From positions 181,870,428-181,934,427 of the forward strand of contig OX457056.1 of the NCBI GenBank assembly GCA_949752795.1: a stretch of 64,000 bases of DNA, given 5' to 3'. Shown in pieces: positions 24,151 through 36,822 of the stretch (its first letter is position 1; each line of letters opens with the position of its first letter). The notes under the pieces are model-generated. The model did no database searches. It was not told the origin of the DNA and saw only the letters and a program-made list of their open reading frames with translations. Position numbers and translations under genes: made by a program. The DNA comes from Hyperoodon ampullatus (taxonomy: Eukaryota > Chordata > Mammalia > Artiodactyla > Ziphiidae).

Positions 24151-24954
24151 ACCAGGGAGGGAGGGAGCACAGACGGGGCGACTGCCGCAAAGATGGGGTG
24201 GGCTTGCTACTTCAACTGGGGGTCAGGAAAGGCCCATCTCAGGGGGTCCCTGAGCTGAGAATTAAGTGTACTAGAAGGGCTGGGCCAGGCGTAGAGGGTA
24301 GGGGGGTGGGCAGCAAGTGCAAAGGCCCCAAGGTGGGAAAAGTCCTGAGGTCCTTTGTGTATCTCAGTGCACCCAGGAGGGCACGAGTGGGTCCAGAGGT
24401 GGAAAGGACCTGTTCCCCAGCTCTGGCAGGTGTCCAGGGGGGAGAAGCGGAGGCGTGGGTGAAGGGGGGTGACGAGCGCCTGGGTTCAGGATCTGTCTTG
24501 GTCTTGGTGGTGATCCAGAGGAAGTTCAAGAGCAAGGCTCAGCTTCTGGGGCTCCAAGCCCCCCTACCCCCGGGGGGCATAAGTAGAGCCTAGGCAGGTA
24601 CTGGACCCCTTGCTGGTGGCAGGAGGGGGTGTCCCAAGTCCCATCACACCCTGCTCACTGTCTCCAGAAACTGCACATTTAGACTAAATAAAAATCACTT
24701 TGTAATTGTAAGTATCACTTTTTTTAAATGCCGGTGGCATCCCCTCTCACCCCCCTCCCAATTGATCCCCACCTCGGGCTCAAGCCCAGCTGCTTGAAAA
24801 GCACAGACCCAGGATACCTGCCAAGAATCCCTTATCCTGGCTGTTAGCTCCCTGTGCCCAGGCTCCCCAGCCTGGCATCATGGGGGAAGGCCTGGGGCAT
24901 GAGGCAGGGGCTGACCTTCATCCAAGGACCCGGACTAGATTCTTATCATTGACA

Positions 24955-24968
24955 CCAGGAGGTGGCAG
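24955..24968 (+). promoter_or_regulatory. Candidate CTCF site in the large intron
   Basis: ccaggaggtggcag matches the CTCF core at 13 of 14 positions and lies in apparently unique sequence. Confidence 0.35.
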
Positions 24969-26162
24969 CCAGCCCGTGCTACATCTCCACTTCTCCCACC
25001 ACCAGGAGGAAGTTCTTGTTTGTCCCCAGGTGCCCCTCTGGACAGGTGCTTGAGAACCGCTGCCCTGAAGGACATTCTCAGATCCCATCCTGCACAACCT
25101 TCCAGACGCCATGCTAGGAACTGGGGACACAAAGATGAAGCCCTGGTCCTCAGGGAGTCAAGGGCAGGCGGGTCTGCCACAGACTGGGAAGCAACCCAAG
25201 AAGCCAAATTAGCAACAAGGACATCTGCTCTTTCCTTCAGAGTCTGGGAGAATGTACTGGCTCTCTGCTCTTTATCATGAAGATGCTCTAAGCCCCTTCC
25301 CCAGTTCTGCATCACAAAACCTCCCAGTCACAGGAACTCTTCCTGGTGGGGGAGAAACCTGGCTGGCAGCCTGGGTTACCTCCAGCAGCTTGGAGGAGTG
25401 GGGGAGGGGCATTCCTACCATTTCTGCCTCCCCCAGAGGGGGGTTCAACTCCCTCCCTGAGGCCAGGGTGGAGGCTTGAAGGAGCGCCTGGGGCTGAATG
25501 AGGAGACTGGGGCTGGGGAAAGTGACATGCCAAATGGCAGTGAAGTGCCCATCCGGGGCCTATGGGACTCCAGGCCCATTACCCACCCAGCATGTTACAC
25601 TCAGTACAGCCTTCCCAGTTCCTTTCTGCCTCTGTTAGCCGGTAACGTGGACGTTTGTTGAGCCAAAATATCTATGCTGGGCACACGAGAAATCCCCTAC
25701 TCTGATATGAACACCATGGATCTCTGTCTGGTGCTCTTTTCCTCTTTGCATGGGTTCCCCAGAATGTAGGCCCGCCTCCAGCAGGTGTGTGAGACCTCAG
25801 GGCTTTAGCTAATGTTCTCCCTATGGCCTTCTTCAACCAAATTCTTCAGATTCCTTAAAAAACAACATACTATTTTGTAAACTGCCTCCTTCCTGGAGGC
25901 CATTTATAAACAACCAGACAAGCAAGAAGTCATGCTAGTGCCAGGATGGAGGTTTAATGAGTCCACTGCTAACTGTAGCACCGCTCCCCAGCACAGCTCC
26001 AGGAGGCAGCCATTCACATGGTAGTCTAAGTGCCTGGAACCCTCTGGAGGCAGCCATTCACCTTAGAGTTTGAATGAATGGCAGCCCTGGAGGCCAACAC
26101 TCACACTGTAGTCTAAGTGCTTGCCTACTCCCTTCCCCCAGACAGCCATTCTCATCGTAGTC

Positions 26163-26790
26163 CAGCAGTCCCCAACCTTTTTGGCACCAGGGACTGGTTT
26201 CGTGGAAGACAATTTTTCCATGGACTGGGGACGGGGGATGGTTTGGGGATGATTCAAGCTTGTGACATTTATTGTGCACTTTATTTCTATTATTATTACA
26301 TTGTAATATATAATGAAATAATTATACAACTCACCATAATGCAGAATCAGAGGGAGCCCTGAGCTTGTTTTCACTTGCCACTCACTGAGAGGGTTTTGAT
26401 GAGTCTGCAAGCAATTGATTTATTTTGGTCTCTGTGCAGTCAAACCTCTCTGCTAATGATAATCTGTACTTGCAGCCGCTCCCCAGTGCTAGCATCACCC
26501 CTCAGCTCCCCCTCAGATCATCAGGCATTAGATTCTCGTAAGGAGCACGCAACCTAGATCCTTCGCATGCGCAGTTCACAGTAGGGTTCGCGCTCCTATG
26601 AGAATCTTATGCAGCCGCTGATCTGACAGGAGGCAGAGCTCCGGTAGTAATGCAAGTGATGGGGAGCGGCTGTAAATACACATGAAGCTTTGCTCGATTG
26701 ACTGCCGCTCCCCTCCTGCTGTGTGGCCCGGTTCCCAACAGGCCATGGACCAGTACCAGTCTGTGGCCTGGGGACTGGGGACCCCTGCTG
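26163..26790 (-). mobile_element. MER1-type hAT-Charlie element (longer form)
   Basis: Reverse-oriented: left end agtccccaacctttttggca, right end ggggacccctgctg, with the MER1 interior (cattagattctcgtaaggag, catgcgcagttcacagtag). A central AT-rich part of about 150 bp makes it longer than the copy at 38476. The flanking duplication is decayed. Confidence 0.85.
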
Positions 26791-26805
26791 TAATCTAAAT
26801 AAATG

Positions 26806-26819
26806 GTGCCCTCTGGAGG
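26806..26819 (-). promoter_or_regulatory. Candidate CTCF site beside the MER1 element
   Basis: The minus strand reads cctccagagggcac, a 13 of 14 match to the CTCF core. It lies in the last unit of the degenerate tandem repeat just right of MER1, opposite in orientation to the site at 24955. Confidence 0.35.
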
Positions 26820-26850
26820 GCCCGTTCACACTGCAGTTTTTGTGAATCTC

Positions 26851-28359
26851 CCCTCTGCTGGAGTTATGCAACATGGTAGCCTCTATGTTCTCACATGTAA
26901 GCCTCAAGACAACCTTGAGAAAGGTCTTACCTTTCCACATTCTACAGAAGAAAACTGCCCCAAACTCCCAGCCGGAGAGCCAGAGCAGAGATTTTATGCC
27001 TCACCTATTTGTTGTCCAGGGCTTTTCCCTTCAGCAGAGCTGGCAGGGCTGGGGAGCAAAACCTCAGCTCCTCCAGCCTCTCAGGGCCTCCTGCCTACCA
27101 CAGTCCCACAGCAACCCCCAAACTAGGCCTTATGAATCCCACTTCCCTGATGGGGAAACTGAGGCATGGAGATGTGTGTCTCTTGCCTGGAGTCCTGCAG
27201 CCAGTGAGTGTCATGGGTCTGCTCGTCTCAGAGAGGGCCCGCTTCCCAGGGCTGCCCTGCCTTCCACCAGGATGGTCAGAATCCAGTTCAACTGCCAGGG
27301 CTCAAATGCTGGGGTGGCCATCGTCTACACTGAGGCGGATGTTGTTCTTTACATGGTGGTGCTTTGAGGACCCCCAAACCATCCCTGAGGTGTCCGTCTC
27401 TCACCTGACCCTCATCCCAAATAGATTTACCCTGCCAGTCAGGGCCCTTGTCAAGGGTCACACTCTATGCTAGGTTGTGCGTAATGACCCCACCACTGGT
27501 CAGGGGGTGGCCCAGTGTCCTTTGTGAACAGCTATTAACAGGGACTCATCGGAAAACTGCAGAGGACATTTAAAAACCCACCATGAGGGCTTGACATCAG
27601 TCTGAGCTGGACATCAGTAATGGCTGGCATAGCTGCTCTGAGAGGTAGCTGCCAGTCTGGCTGCCAAGCCTTTCCGTGCAGCGAGGGGGTCCCTCCAGAC
27701 ACACAGCAAGGCCCATTGCAGGCTCTTAGCCTCAGGCACAGGCTAGGAGAGCTAAGCTGCCTCCTTTTGGAGGACTGTCTGATTTTCTATGCGATACACG
27801 GTTAGGTACCAATGGTGGGGGGGGGATAAAAACTGGAAAGTCATTAAAACTTTTGAACAGATGGGCACCCCACCTGTGGCTCCAGCCATACCCACATCCT
27901 GGAAGGATCACAGGGAGGTATGGCTAGAACATCACTGCCCAGCGGCAGCTGTGTGAGGAAGGGCCTGCAAGTTAAGTAGAGGCGACCCAGTGCACGGTCC
28001 TTTGGCATGGTGAAGGCTCCAAGAGGTCCAGCTTCAGAGAAAACACTCAACTCTGCTCAGCTCTTCCCAGGTACCAAAAAACGCATCGCTAATGGAGACA
28101 CCTGTGAACATACGGAGACATCCCGAGAGCAAGTGCGCCCGAGAAGGCACTGAGGGTACTGCTGAGGTGGGGGAAGAGAAACACGGTTGATGAGGACACT
28201 GCTGTGACCATCTCATGAGGAAATTGAGTACGTACACAGAGGGAGCAGAGATGCCAGAGCCTTTGACTCTGGACACAAAAGGCTACATCTTTATGGGTCT
28301 CTCCCTGATGACCCTTTACTGATCTTTGTTCCTGTCCATCCACACAACTGTGCTTGAGC
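26851..28359. other. Unique intron sequence
   Basis: MIR-like words occur at 26890-27180 (tgatggggaaactgaggcat), too diverged to bound. No exon found. Confidence 0.4.
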
Positions 28360-28695
28360 AAGCCCGGGTGCGGCCTAATGACGGGGCGGATTAGACCTGA
28401 CCTCCCCGGGGAAAGGCCAGAGCAGGATCTTATTTACGGAGGGCCGGACGCCGTCCTGTACTCCCTCTGCCGGCCATCCTGGTCCAGGATGCGGTCCAGG
28501 CCAGCATGGGGGACCAGAGTCCATGCCGGGCCCCACAGGGCCTCACTCGGGAGCACTCAGGACAGGGAGAGCCCCAGCATCCCCGCCCATCACTGGGGCG
28601 GCGGGGTGCCCTCCGGCTGAGGCCTGAACGGGATGCCGAGCACAGCAGAGCTTTGTTCCAGCCTCCGCCATCGATCGCCGTGCAGACGCTCCGTG
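28360..28695. promoter_or_regulatory. Intragenic CpG-rich patch without a recognised exon
   Basis: About 25 CpG dinucleotides by hand count in some 330 bp of GC-rich sequence, which probably meets the usual CpG-island thresholds. It holds no recognisable repeat. A 76-codon frame (28506-28736, plus) crosses it but has no family resemblance. It may be an intragenic CpG island, an alternative promoter or an enhancer. Confidence 0.4.
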
Positions 28696-31600
28696 AATGG
28701 CACTGTTGTGGTATTTTAAGAAGATTCTACAAATAGCACTAACTCAGAATCGGCCTCAGAGCCAGCTGATGAATTCTGCCTCAGCGAGGGCGGGCCAGCC
28801 TGGGAGCTCGAGCCAGGACAATGGGGCCTCACAGGGAAGGCAGAGCAGGATGTTGGGTGACCCAGGCCTTTTCCGGGGCTCCGTGGCCTCATTTCCCCCA
28901 GACTCACCCGGCGGCACCACCCCTCCTCTGTCGCCCAGTCCTGGTTGGTGGCCTCCTGGGAGTTTATTGGGAAGGAGTGACTCCCCAGCCTCTCTGAATA
29001 AAGGAAGGGGGCCCCCGACATCCTTTTGGCGCCTGCATCTCCCGGATTTCCAGGGATTTCCAAGCTCTGCTGATGTTTTGCGGGTCGTGGAGGAGGGGGG
29101 CACAGGAAGGAAGGATGTCCTTAGGTTTTCATCAGAAATAACTTTATTAGGTAGCCAGAGAAACCTCAAAGACCCACAGTCCTAGCAGCCAAAGACTAGT
29201 AATTGGAATTTTCCAGAAGAGTCCATTCTTGAGACTTGAAAGACAGCTTAGGAAAAAGAGAAACAGCCTTGATTTGGGGTTAAGTTTAGATTCAGAGCTG
29301 AGTTTAGACTTAACTTGACCGGCAACACATGGGTGGCCTGGGGCAAATTATTTACTTCTCAGTGTCAGGATGTCTTCATCTCTAAAACCCACAGTATTGG
29401 ACGCCCCTCACAGGGAAGGTTGAGAAATCAGAGGCAGAGCATGCGCTGTGCTTGGGGACCGTCAGCGGTCAGCAAATGTTGGCCTCTCTTCCCTCTCAGA
29501 TGAAAGACCGTTTATCTAACGCATGTGCGCATTCCATGCATAAAATGTTTCTGAACTGTGGCAGAGAAACCTGGCAGGCATTAAGGGAACTGCTCTTGAC
29601 CCTGTGAATCCACAAATACATCCGAGCTGTGGTGTTGATGCAAACGAGCAAAGCAGGACAGCAGAGAGGCCCGCGGCCTGCGGCAAAGTAGAGGCTTAAG
29701 TCTAAGCCCGTCTGGTACTTGGAAAACGTTGAGACAATGGAGGAAGGGTCACTTCTGACAGAGCTGCCTTGACCACCCCCGCACCCCGCCCCAGCACATT
29801 CTGAGCAGGGGCTATGGCCAAGGCGCTGGCTGTGCCCCTCCAGCTGTCAGAGGTGGTCTGCAGGGGGGCTCCCCACACCCATCAGCTCCCTTTCCCCAGC
29901 CCTCACCCTTGCCTTGAATGACTCTTGCATGTTTGGCCCCTTCCCTCTATTACTCCATTTGCAGTAATGAAGGTGTGACACCCACCCTGTAAATGGCCTA
30001 GCACAGAACTTGCCCTCAATTCATAGGGACTAAACTAGAATGAACTTAGGCAGCCTTATTCAGAACCAAGAGCAGTCTGGGGCCCCCAGACTCAAGGGTG
30101 AAGTCCCTACTGGGCCACTGACATGGTGGGTGGCCTTAAGTATGTCATTTTTTCTTTTGGGGGCTTTTAAAACAACTCACTTAAAAACAAGGTGAGGCTA
30201 GGTGGATCTCTGAGGACCTCTCAAGCCTGCCCGCTCTGAGCCCCTACATTACACCTCTTAAGTCCCCACGTTTTGATCATTAGCAAGATGAAACTCAGTG
30301 TAGACTCTCTCCCTAACCCTCCCCAGGAGGCCTTCACTTGAGCTTGCTTGTTCCCCAAACCAGATTGGGGCGAGGGAGGTAGTGGTCCATTTGTAGGCAG
30401 GTGGCCCTGGACATGGCCTTTGGGGCCGTGCTGAGTCAGAGGTGCAGGTGTCTCCCAGAGGACCCCAGAGCCCGCTGTCCTGGGGAAGACAGCGTTTGGT
30501 GCTGGGGGGCACCAGCCCTTTCCCTCCATGCCGTCCGGTGACAGCCCGGTGAGGCGGTGCTCTCCCAGCCAGGTGACACCGAGGCCCCGAGCCCAGGGCG
30601 CACAGCCAGAGGCACCGCAGCTCAAGGTGGGTGAGTCAGGACTTGGGCCTAGAGCAGCCTGACTCCAAGGGCGTCCATGCTGTCCCCCCGCTCTGCACCC
30701 CCTTGGACGTGACACGGGCTCTCTCAGTCAACTGTCCTCAACAGTAAACTGAGGAAGTAGAAACTATCTAAGCTCAAAGATCTCTCCTTGCTCCCAAGTT
30801 CAGGGCTCTCTGCCTCCAGAAGTTGTTGACGCAGACTGGGTGATATTCAGAATCCTCAAAAATGGCTCTGCAGGGACCAGGATCAACCACAACAGAAGTG
30901 GGCCATAAGCCACGTCTGGTCCTAGGTAGCTGCGTCCTAGAGAGTGGGGAGGCTGGGGGCAGTGACGATTTACTAACTGGTTTGGGAACGTTTCAGCAGT
31001 TTATAAACCTCCTAGCTGTTCTGGTGAGCTCTGTCTGAATGTCTGTCATGGCTGCAGACCTCCCGGACAGGAAGGTATCTGGGAGCCTGTGGGTGAGGAC
31101 CCTCCTGTGGGGAGGCATGAGAAGGAAGGTGGGGAGCAGATGCAGAGGGCACAGTGCCAGCTCCTGATACACTTGCACCGACAGTCACATGGCAGGTGGG
31201 GCCACTGTGACCTCACTGAGTGTGATGGTGGCTGTTATAAAAGACGAACTGAAGCCCTGGGGTGCCCCCATCTTCATGGCCCTAGTGTGTCAAGGTGAGT
31301 GCCAAGTTATTAACCATCCCTCCCGCTGATGGTGCTGCCAGCTCCTGGGCATCTGTGTGGAGAGCTGATGGGGGTGGGAGTGAGGGACTGAAGCCAGCAG
31401 CGTCCCCCCCGCCGACAAGCCCTCAGTCCGTGTGAGAGTCTGAGCTGGCTCAGGGAATGGCTGTGCTCGGGGCAGTGGCCAGCTCCAAGGACAGGCTGCA
31501 ATCCCCAGCCCAAGAGGAACTCCAGTGGGGGGAAGGTCCTGTGTGTGCCTGATCTCAGAGAGGAACCTGGCCAGGCTCTGTGGCCCAGCTGAAGCCACAA

Positions 31601-31805
31601 AGCAGAAGTTGCTGGGTTGAGCCTGCCCTTTGACTTTTTCCAAAGGTGAATGTGACTCAGGAGTATTCAGTCCTTTTGTTCCAAGTTTCATTAGTAAAGG
31701 ACAAATGCTGCTTTTCCTTTTACTCTCACTTGAGTGTTCTCCACTGACAGTCATCCAAGTGAACACCTGGCTTGGAGGTGTGTGGTACTAAAACAAAACA
31801 GTGCA
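28696..31805. other. Unique intron sequence
   Basis: No gene seen. Diverged L2-like wording occurs near 29880-30040 and MIR-like wording near 29280-29500; neither is well bounded. Confidence 0.4.
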
Positions 31806-31809
31806 GTTG

Positions 31810-32025
31810 AGGACTGCAAGACTCTGGTGCCAGACAGCCTGGGTCAGAATCCCAGTTCTAAGTGGCCTGGGGCAGGAACTTCTATGCCTCAGTTTCCTCA
31901 TCTCTAAATGAGACTCATAATAGAATCCACTTGAGGTTCATGGTGAGGACTAAATGAATTCCCATGTACAAAGTGCTTAGGACAAGACTTGGCACATAGT
32001 GAGTGCTACATGGGCTATAATTGCT
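31810..32025 (+). mobile_element. MIR SINE
   Basis: ctctggtgccagacagcctg, tatgcctcagtttcctcatc and acttggcacatagtgagtgc: nearly complete MIR. Confidence 0.85.
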
Positions 32026-32094
32026 TTTATTTCAACAAAACACCAGCCTCATCATTTTTTAGAGTCTTATCCTAAGCCTCAAGACAAATAATAA

Positions 32095-32345
32095 TCATTT
32101 CCATGAGAGGGCATTTTTCCATGAGCCAGCAGCCTCATATACAGAGGCTAATTTAAATTTTCTCTTGACACAAACTGGTGAGGTTGTGGTAACCCAATTT
32201 ACAGACAAAGGTATCCTTCTTTGGCTCAGAGAAGCAACTTGTCCCCAGGGCTGCAAAGGAAGAGCCAGAATTCAGCACCAGGTCTGCCCAACTCCCAGCT
32301 GCAGGAGCTTACAACATTTCACACTACCTACTTGAGACCAAGCCC
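32095..32345 (+). mobile_element. MIR SINE, diverged
   Basis: Contains aacccaatttacagacaaag and a diverged MIR 3' half. Confidence 0.65.
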
Positions 32346-32910
32346 TCAGGCACCTTACTCACCTCCAAGTCACCACTTAGCATCTAGGTAAGGGTGAGGT
32401 AAGAAGGACAAGGCCTGGGCCAGAGAAGAGCTAAGTACCTACTCACATACCTTGGCATGAATTAGCATCTTAGAAAGTCCCATCCTGGGACACTGTCACA
32501 ATTTGACCTGTTATGCAGCTCCCTGAAAAAGCCCTATTTACAGAGCATTATCATTATTTGACCTGACTCATTCTGTGGAAAAGCCCTATCTCCAGGGCAT
32601 TTGTCAAAAAAAATCAGTGGTAATTCTTTAATATTACAGCTGCCTAAAACTGTGATACTAATTGGGGCAAATAAGCTCTGGCCAAAAGGAAGTTATGGGG
32701 AAGGAGAAATCTACTGGGGACTTTGAAGAGGTCTGACCTATTTCTGGATATCTACAAGGCCATGTACATGTGTAGAGCCTTGTCCATGAGCAGGAAAGAC
32801 TTGAGTGGTCTCCAATCTCTGACCTCTGGCCGACTTTGGGTCCTTGCACAAGCAGGAAGTGAAGATTAAGTCACAGTCATAAACTACCTAAGCACTGAAG
32901 GTGTGCCCCA

Positions 32911-32934
32911 ACACACACACACAGACACACACAC
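32911..32934 (+). repeat. Short (CA)n tract
   Basis: 24 bp of ac repeats with one interruption. Confidence 0.85.
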
Positions 32935-33892
32935 TCAGCACAAAGTAGGAAGACTTATTGGTTAAAGGCATTTAGTATAACTCTGACAAATCATTAGCTG
33001 ACCACTAAATGAATCAATGAGAGACTTCAATGGCTATATACTACAGATTTTATAAATTTTGTCCAGGAAAGTCACTAAACAGCTAAAACAATAACAACAA
33101 CAAAAGCAGGGGAGGGAAGGGAATCTAATTTGCAGAGTTCCCACATTATATTATTTAGAATGTCCACTTTTCAACAAAAGATTATAAGACACATAAAGAA
33201 AGAAGTATGGTCCATACACAAGGGAAAAAAAGCAGTAAATAAAAACTATCCTTGACCTAGATGTTAGACTCACTAGATTTCAAATTGGCTATTATAAATA
33301 TGTTCAAAGAAACCATGTCTAAAGAATTAAAGGTAGGTATGACAATGATGTGTCACCAAATAGAGAATATCAATAAAGGGATGGAAATTACAGAAAGAAC
33401 CACATAGAAATTCTGGAGTTTAAAAGAATAATGACTAACATGAAAAATTTACTACAGGGATTCAATAGCAGATTTGAGCTGGCAGAAGAAAGAATCAGCA
33501 AACTCAAAGACAGGTCAACTGAGATTATGCAATATGAGGAGCAAAAAGAAAAAAAAAAAAGGATGAAGAAAAATGAACAGAGCCTCAGAGACCAGTGAGA
33601 CATCATCAATGTACCAAGATACACATAATGGGAGTCTTAGTAGGAAAGGAAAGAAAGGGTTAGACAGAATATTTGAAGGAGTAATGGTTGAAAGCTTCCC
33701 AAATCTGTTGAAAAACATTATAAATCCAAGAATCTCAATGAATTCCAAGTATGATAAACTCAAAGAGATTCATACCCAGAAATATCATAGTCAAACTGTC
33801 TAAAGCGAGAGAATCTTGAAAGAAGCAAAATGATTCATCACAAACAAAGGATACTCAGTAACAGTTAATGTCTTATCAAAAAACACAGAAAC

Positions 33893-34102
33893 TGGGCTTC
33901 TCTGGTGGTGCAGTGGTTGAGAGTCCGCCTGCCAATGCAGGGGACATGGGTTCGTGCCCCGGTCCGGGAAGATCCCACATGCCATGGAGAGGCTGGGCCC
34001 GTGAGCCATGGCCGCTGAGCATGCATGTCTGGAGCCTGTGCTCTGCAACGGGAGAGGCCACAACAGTGAGAGGCCCGCGTACCAAAAAAAAAAAAAACCA
34101 AC
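33893..34102 (+). mobile_element. CHR SINE copy 6 (short form)
   Basis: Duplications aaaacacagaaac (33880-33892) and aaaacacggaaac (34103-34115) differ by one base. Inserted in the ORF1 part of the 4.2-kb L1. Confidence 0.95.
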
Positions 34103-35505
34103 AAAACACGGAAACCAGAAGGCAGTAGGATGACATTTTCCAAATGTTGAAAGAAAAAAGACTGTCAACCAAGAATTCTATATCCAGCAAAACCATCTTC
34201 AAAATGAAGGAGAAATTAAGACATTCCAAGATAAACAAAAACTGAGAGGATTCAGTTCTCTGTCCTAGCAGGTCAATACTACAAGAAATTCTAAAGGTGA
34301 AATGAAAGGACATTAGATAATCACTTGGATCTACATGAAGAAATAAAGAACACCAATAAAAGGTAACTATTGTTAAATGTAAAAGACAGTATAAATGTAT
34401 TTTTTGTAGCACTTTTTTTCTATCCGATTCAAGAGATAACTGCATAAAGCAATACTTACAAAACTGTGTTGATGGACTTATAATGCATAAAGATGTAGTA
34501 AGTATGACAATAATGACACAATGGAGGGAGAAGGAACAGAGCAATATTGGAGCAAAATTTCTGTACACTATTGAAGTTAAGGTAGTATTACTCCGTACTA
34601 AATTGTCTTAAATTAAAAGGCTAATTGTAATCCCCAGAACAAACACCAAGAAAATAACTTTTAAAATACTATAAAGGAACAATAAAGAAATTAAAGCAGT
34701 ACATAGAAAATATCTAACACAAAAAGGAGGCAGTAATGAAGGAATAGAAGAACAAAAAAAGACATAAGTCACCTAAAAATAAATAGCAAAATGGCTGGCA
34801 TTAATCTACATTATCAGTAATTACATTAAATGTAAATGTATTAAATACTCCAACAAAAAGGTAAAGACTGACAGAATGGATTTAAAAAAACAAACTATAT
34901 ACTGTCTATAGGAAACACATTTAGATTTTAAAAGACAAGTAAATAGAAAGTGAAATGATGGGAAAAGATATACCATACAAACAATATCCAAAGAGAGCTA
35001 AAATGGCTACACAAATATTGAACAAAATAGACTTTAAAACAAAAATGTTACTGGAGAAAAACAAAAAGACTTTATGATGAAAAAAGGGGTTGATCCAGCA
35101 TGAAGATATCATAATTATTTTTAAAAAATGCCCTAACAACAGAGCTCCATAATTCATGAAGTAAAAATAGACAGAATTGAAATGAGATTCAAGAATAATA
35201 GTTGCAGACTTCAGTACTCCATTTTCAATAATGGATAGAACAACTAGCCAGAAAATCAATAAGGAAACAGAACACTTGAACAACACAAGGAGCCAAGCAG
35301 GCCTAACTTATAGGACACTCCACCCAACAAGCACAGAATACACATTCTTCTCAAGTGCACATGTAACGTTTTCTAGGATAGATCATATGCTAGATCATAA
35401 CGCAAGCCTTAAACACTTAAAAGGGTTGAATGAGACAAAATATGAAAGTATACTCACTGACTATAGAGGAATGAAATTATAAATCAATAAAAAAAGGAAA
35501 CTTAG

Positions 35506-35714
35506 GGCTTCCCTGGTGGCGCAGTGGTTGAGAGTCCGCCTGCCGATGCAGGGGACGCGGGTTCGTGCCTCGGTCCAGGAAGATCCCACATGCCGTGGGG
35601 CGGCTAGGCCCATGAGCCATGGCCGCTGAGCCTGTGCATCCAGAGCCTGTGCTCCGCAACAGGAGAGGCCGCAACAGTGAGAGGCCCGTGTACCGCAAAA
35701 AAAAAAAAAAAAAA
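35506..35714 (+). mobile_element. CHR SINE copy 7 (short form)
   Basis: Duplications aaaaggaaacttag (35492-35505) and aaaaggaaatttag (35715-35728) differ by one transition. Second SINE inside the same L1. Confidence 0.95.
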
Positions 35715-36618
35715 AAAAGGAAATTTAGAGAATTTATAAATATGTGGAAATTAAACAACTCACTCCTAAATAAGTAAAGAAGAAATCACCACGGAAATTT
35801 AAAAAACATTTTGAGATGAATGGAAATAAAAACACAACATATCAAAACTTATGGGATGCAGTGTGCTTAGAGAGAAATTTACAGCTATAAATGCCCACAT
35901 CATAAAATAAGAAAGTTGTCAAATCAAAAACCTAACCTTACACTTTAATAAACTAGAAAAAGAACAAACCAAACCCAAATGAAACAGTTAGAAGGAAATG
36001 ATGAAGATTAGAGTGGAAATAAGTAAAACAAAGACTAGAAAAACAACAGAGAAAATCAATAGAAACAAAAGTGTGGTTCTTTGAAAAGATTACCATATAT
36101 GACAAAATTTAACTAGACTGACCAAGAAAAAAGAGGATAAGACTTAAATTACTAAAATCAGGGATGGAAGAGGGGACATCACTGCCAACCTTACAGAGAT
36201 AAAAAGGATTATAAGGGAATAATATGAACAACATTATGCCAACAAATTAGATGACTTAGATGTAAAAGAAAAATTCCTAGAAAGACATAAAGTACCAAAA
36301 CCGATTCAAGAAGAAAGAAAATCTAAATAAACCTTTAACATGAGACTAAGTTAATAATTTAAACACTCCCCCAAATGTTTCACTAATGACTTCTACTAAT
36401 CATTTAAAGAATTAATATCAGAGAGTTTCACTGGTGAATTCTACCAAACATTTAAAATATTAGTACCAATTATTCACAAACCCTTCCAAAAAGTAGAAGA
36501 GGAGGGAATGGTTCCCAACTCCTGTGCAGCCAGTATTCCTCTGATAACAAAAACAAAGACACTGCAAAAAAACTACAGACCAACATCCCTTATGAATACA
36601 GACACAAAAATCCTCAAC

Positions 36619-36822
36619 AGGGCTTCCCTGGTGGCACAGTGGTTGAGAGTCCGCCTGCTGATGCAGGGGACGCGGGTTCGTGCCCCGGTCCGGGAAGATC
36701 CCACATGCCGTGGAGCGGCTGGGCCCGTGAGCCATGGCCACCGAGCCTGCACGTCCGGAGCCTGTGCTCCGCAACAGGAGAGGCCACAGCAGTGAGAGGT
36801 CCGCGTACCGCAAAAAAAAAAA
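36619..36822 (+). mobile_element. CHR SINE copy 8 (short form)
   Basis: Duplications aaaaatcctcaac (36606-36618) and aaaaatcctcagc (36823-36835). Third SINE in the L1, in its reverse-transcriptase part. Confidence 0.95.

Larger units (their letters stand above)
22530..25990. other. Mostly unique GC-rich intron sequence
   Basis: Apart from the MIR-like piece near 24.0 kb, the MEF2 motif at 22842 and the CTCF-like site at 24955, I see no features. G-rich runs around 24060-24480 are compositional. Confidence 0.45.
25997..26850 (+). repeat. Degenerate tandem repeat, split by MER1
   Basis: About five imperfect units of 40-50 bp built on ctctggaggcagccattcac and gtagtctaagtgcctgg. Four lie at 25997-26162 and a further one lies right of the MER1 (26791-26850). 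Confidence 0.55.

Noticed and set aside
33388..33803. Possible coding potential in the L1 ORF1 region
   Set aside because: Frames are short and broken; the element is old and interrupted by SINEs.
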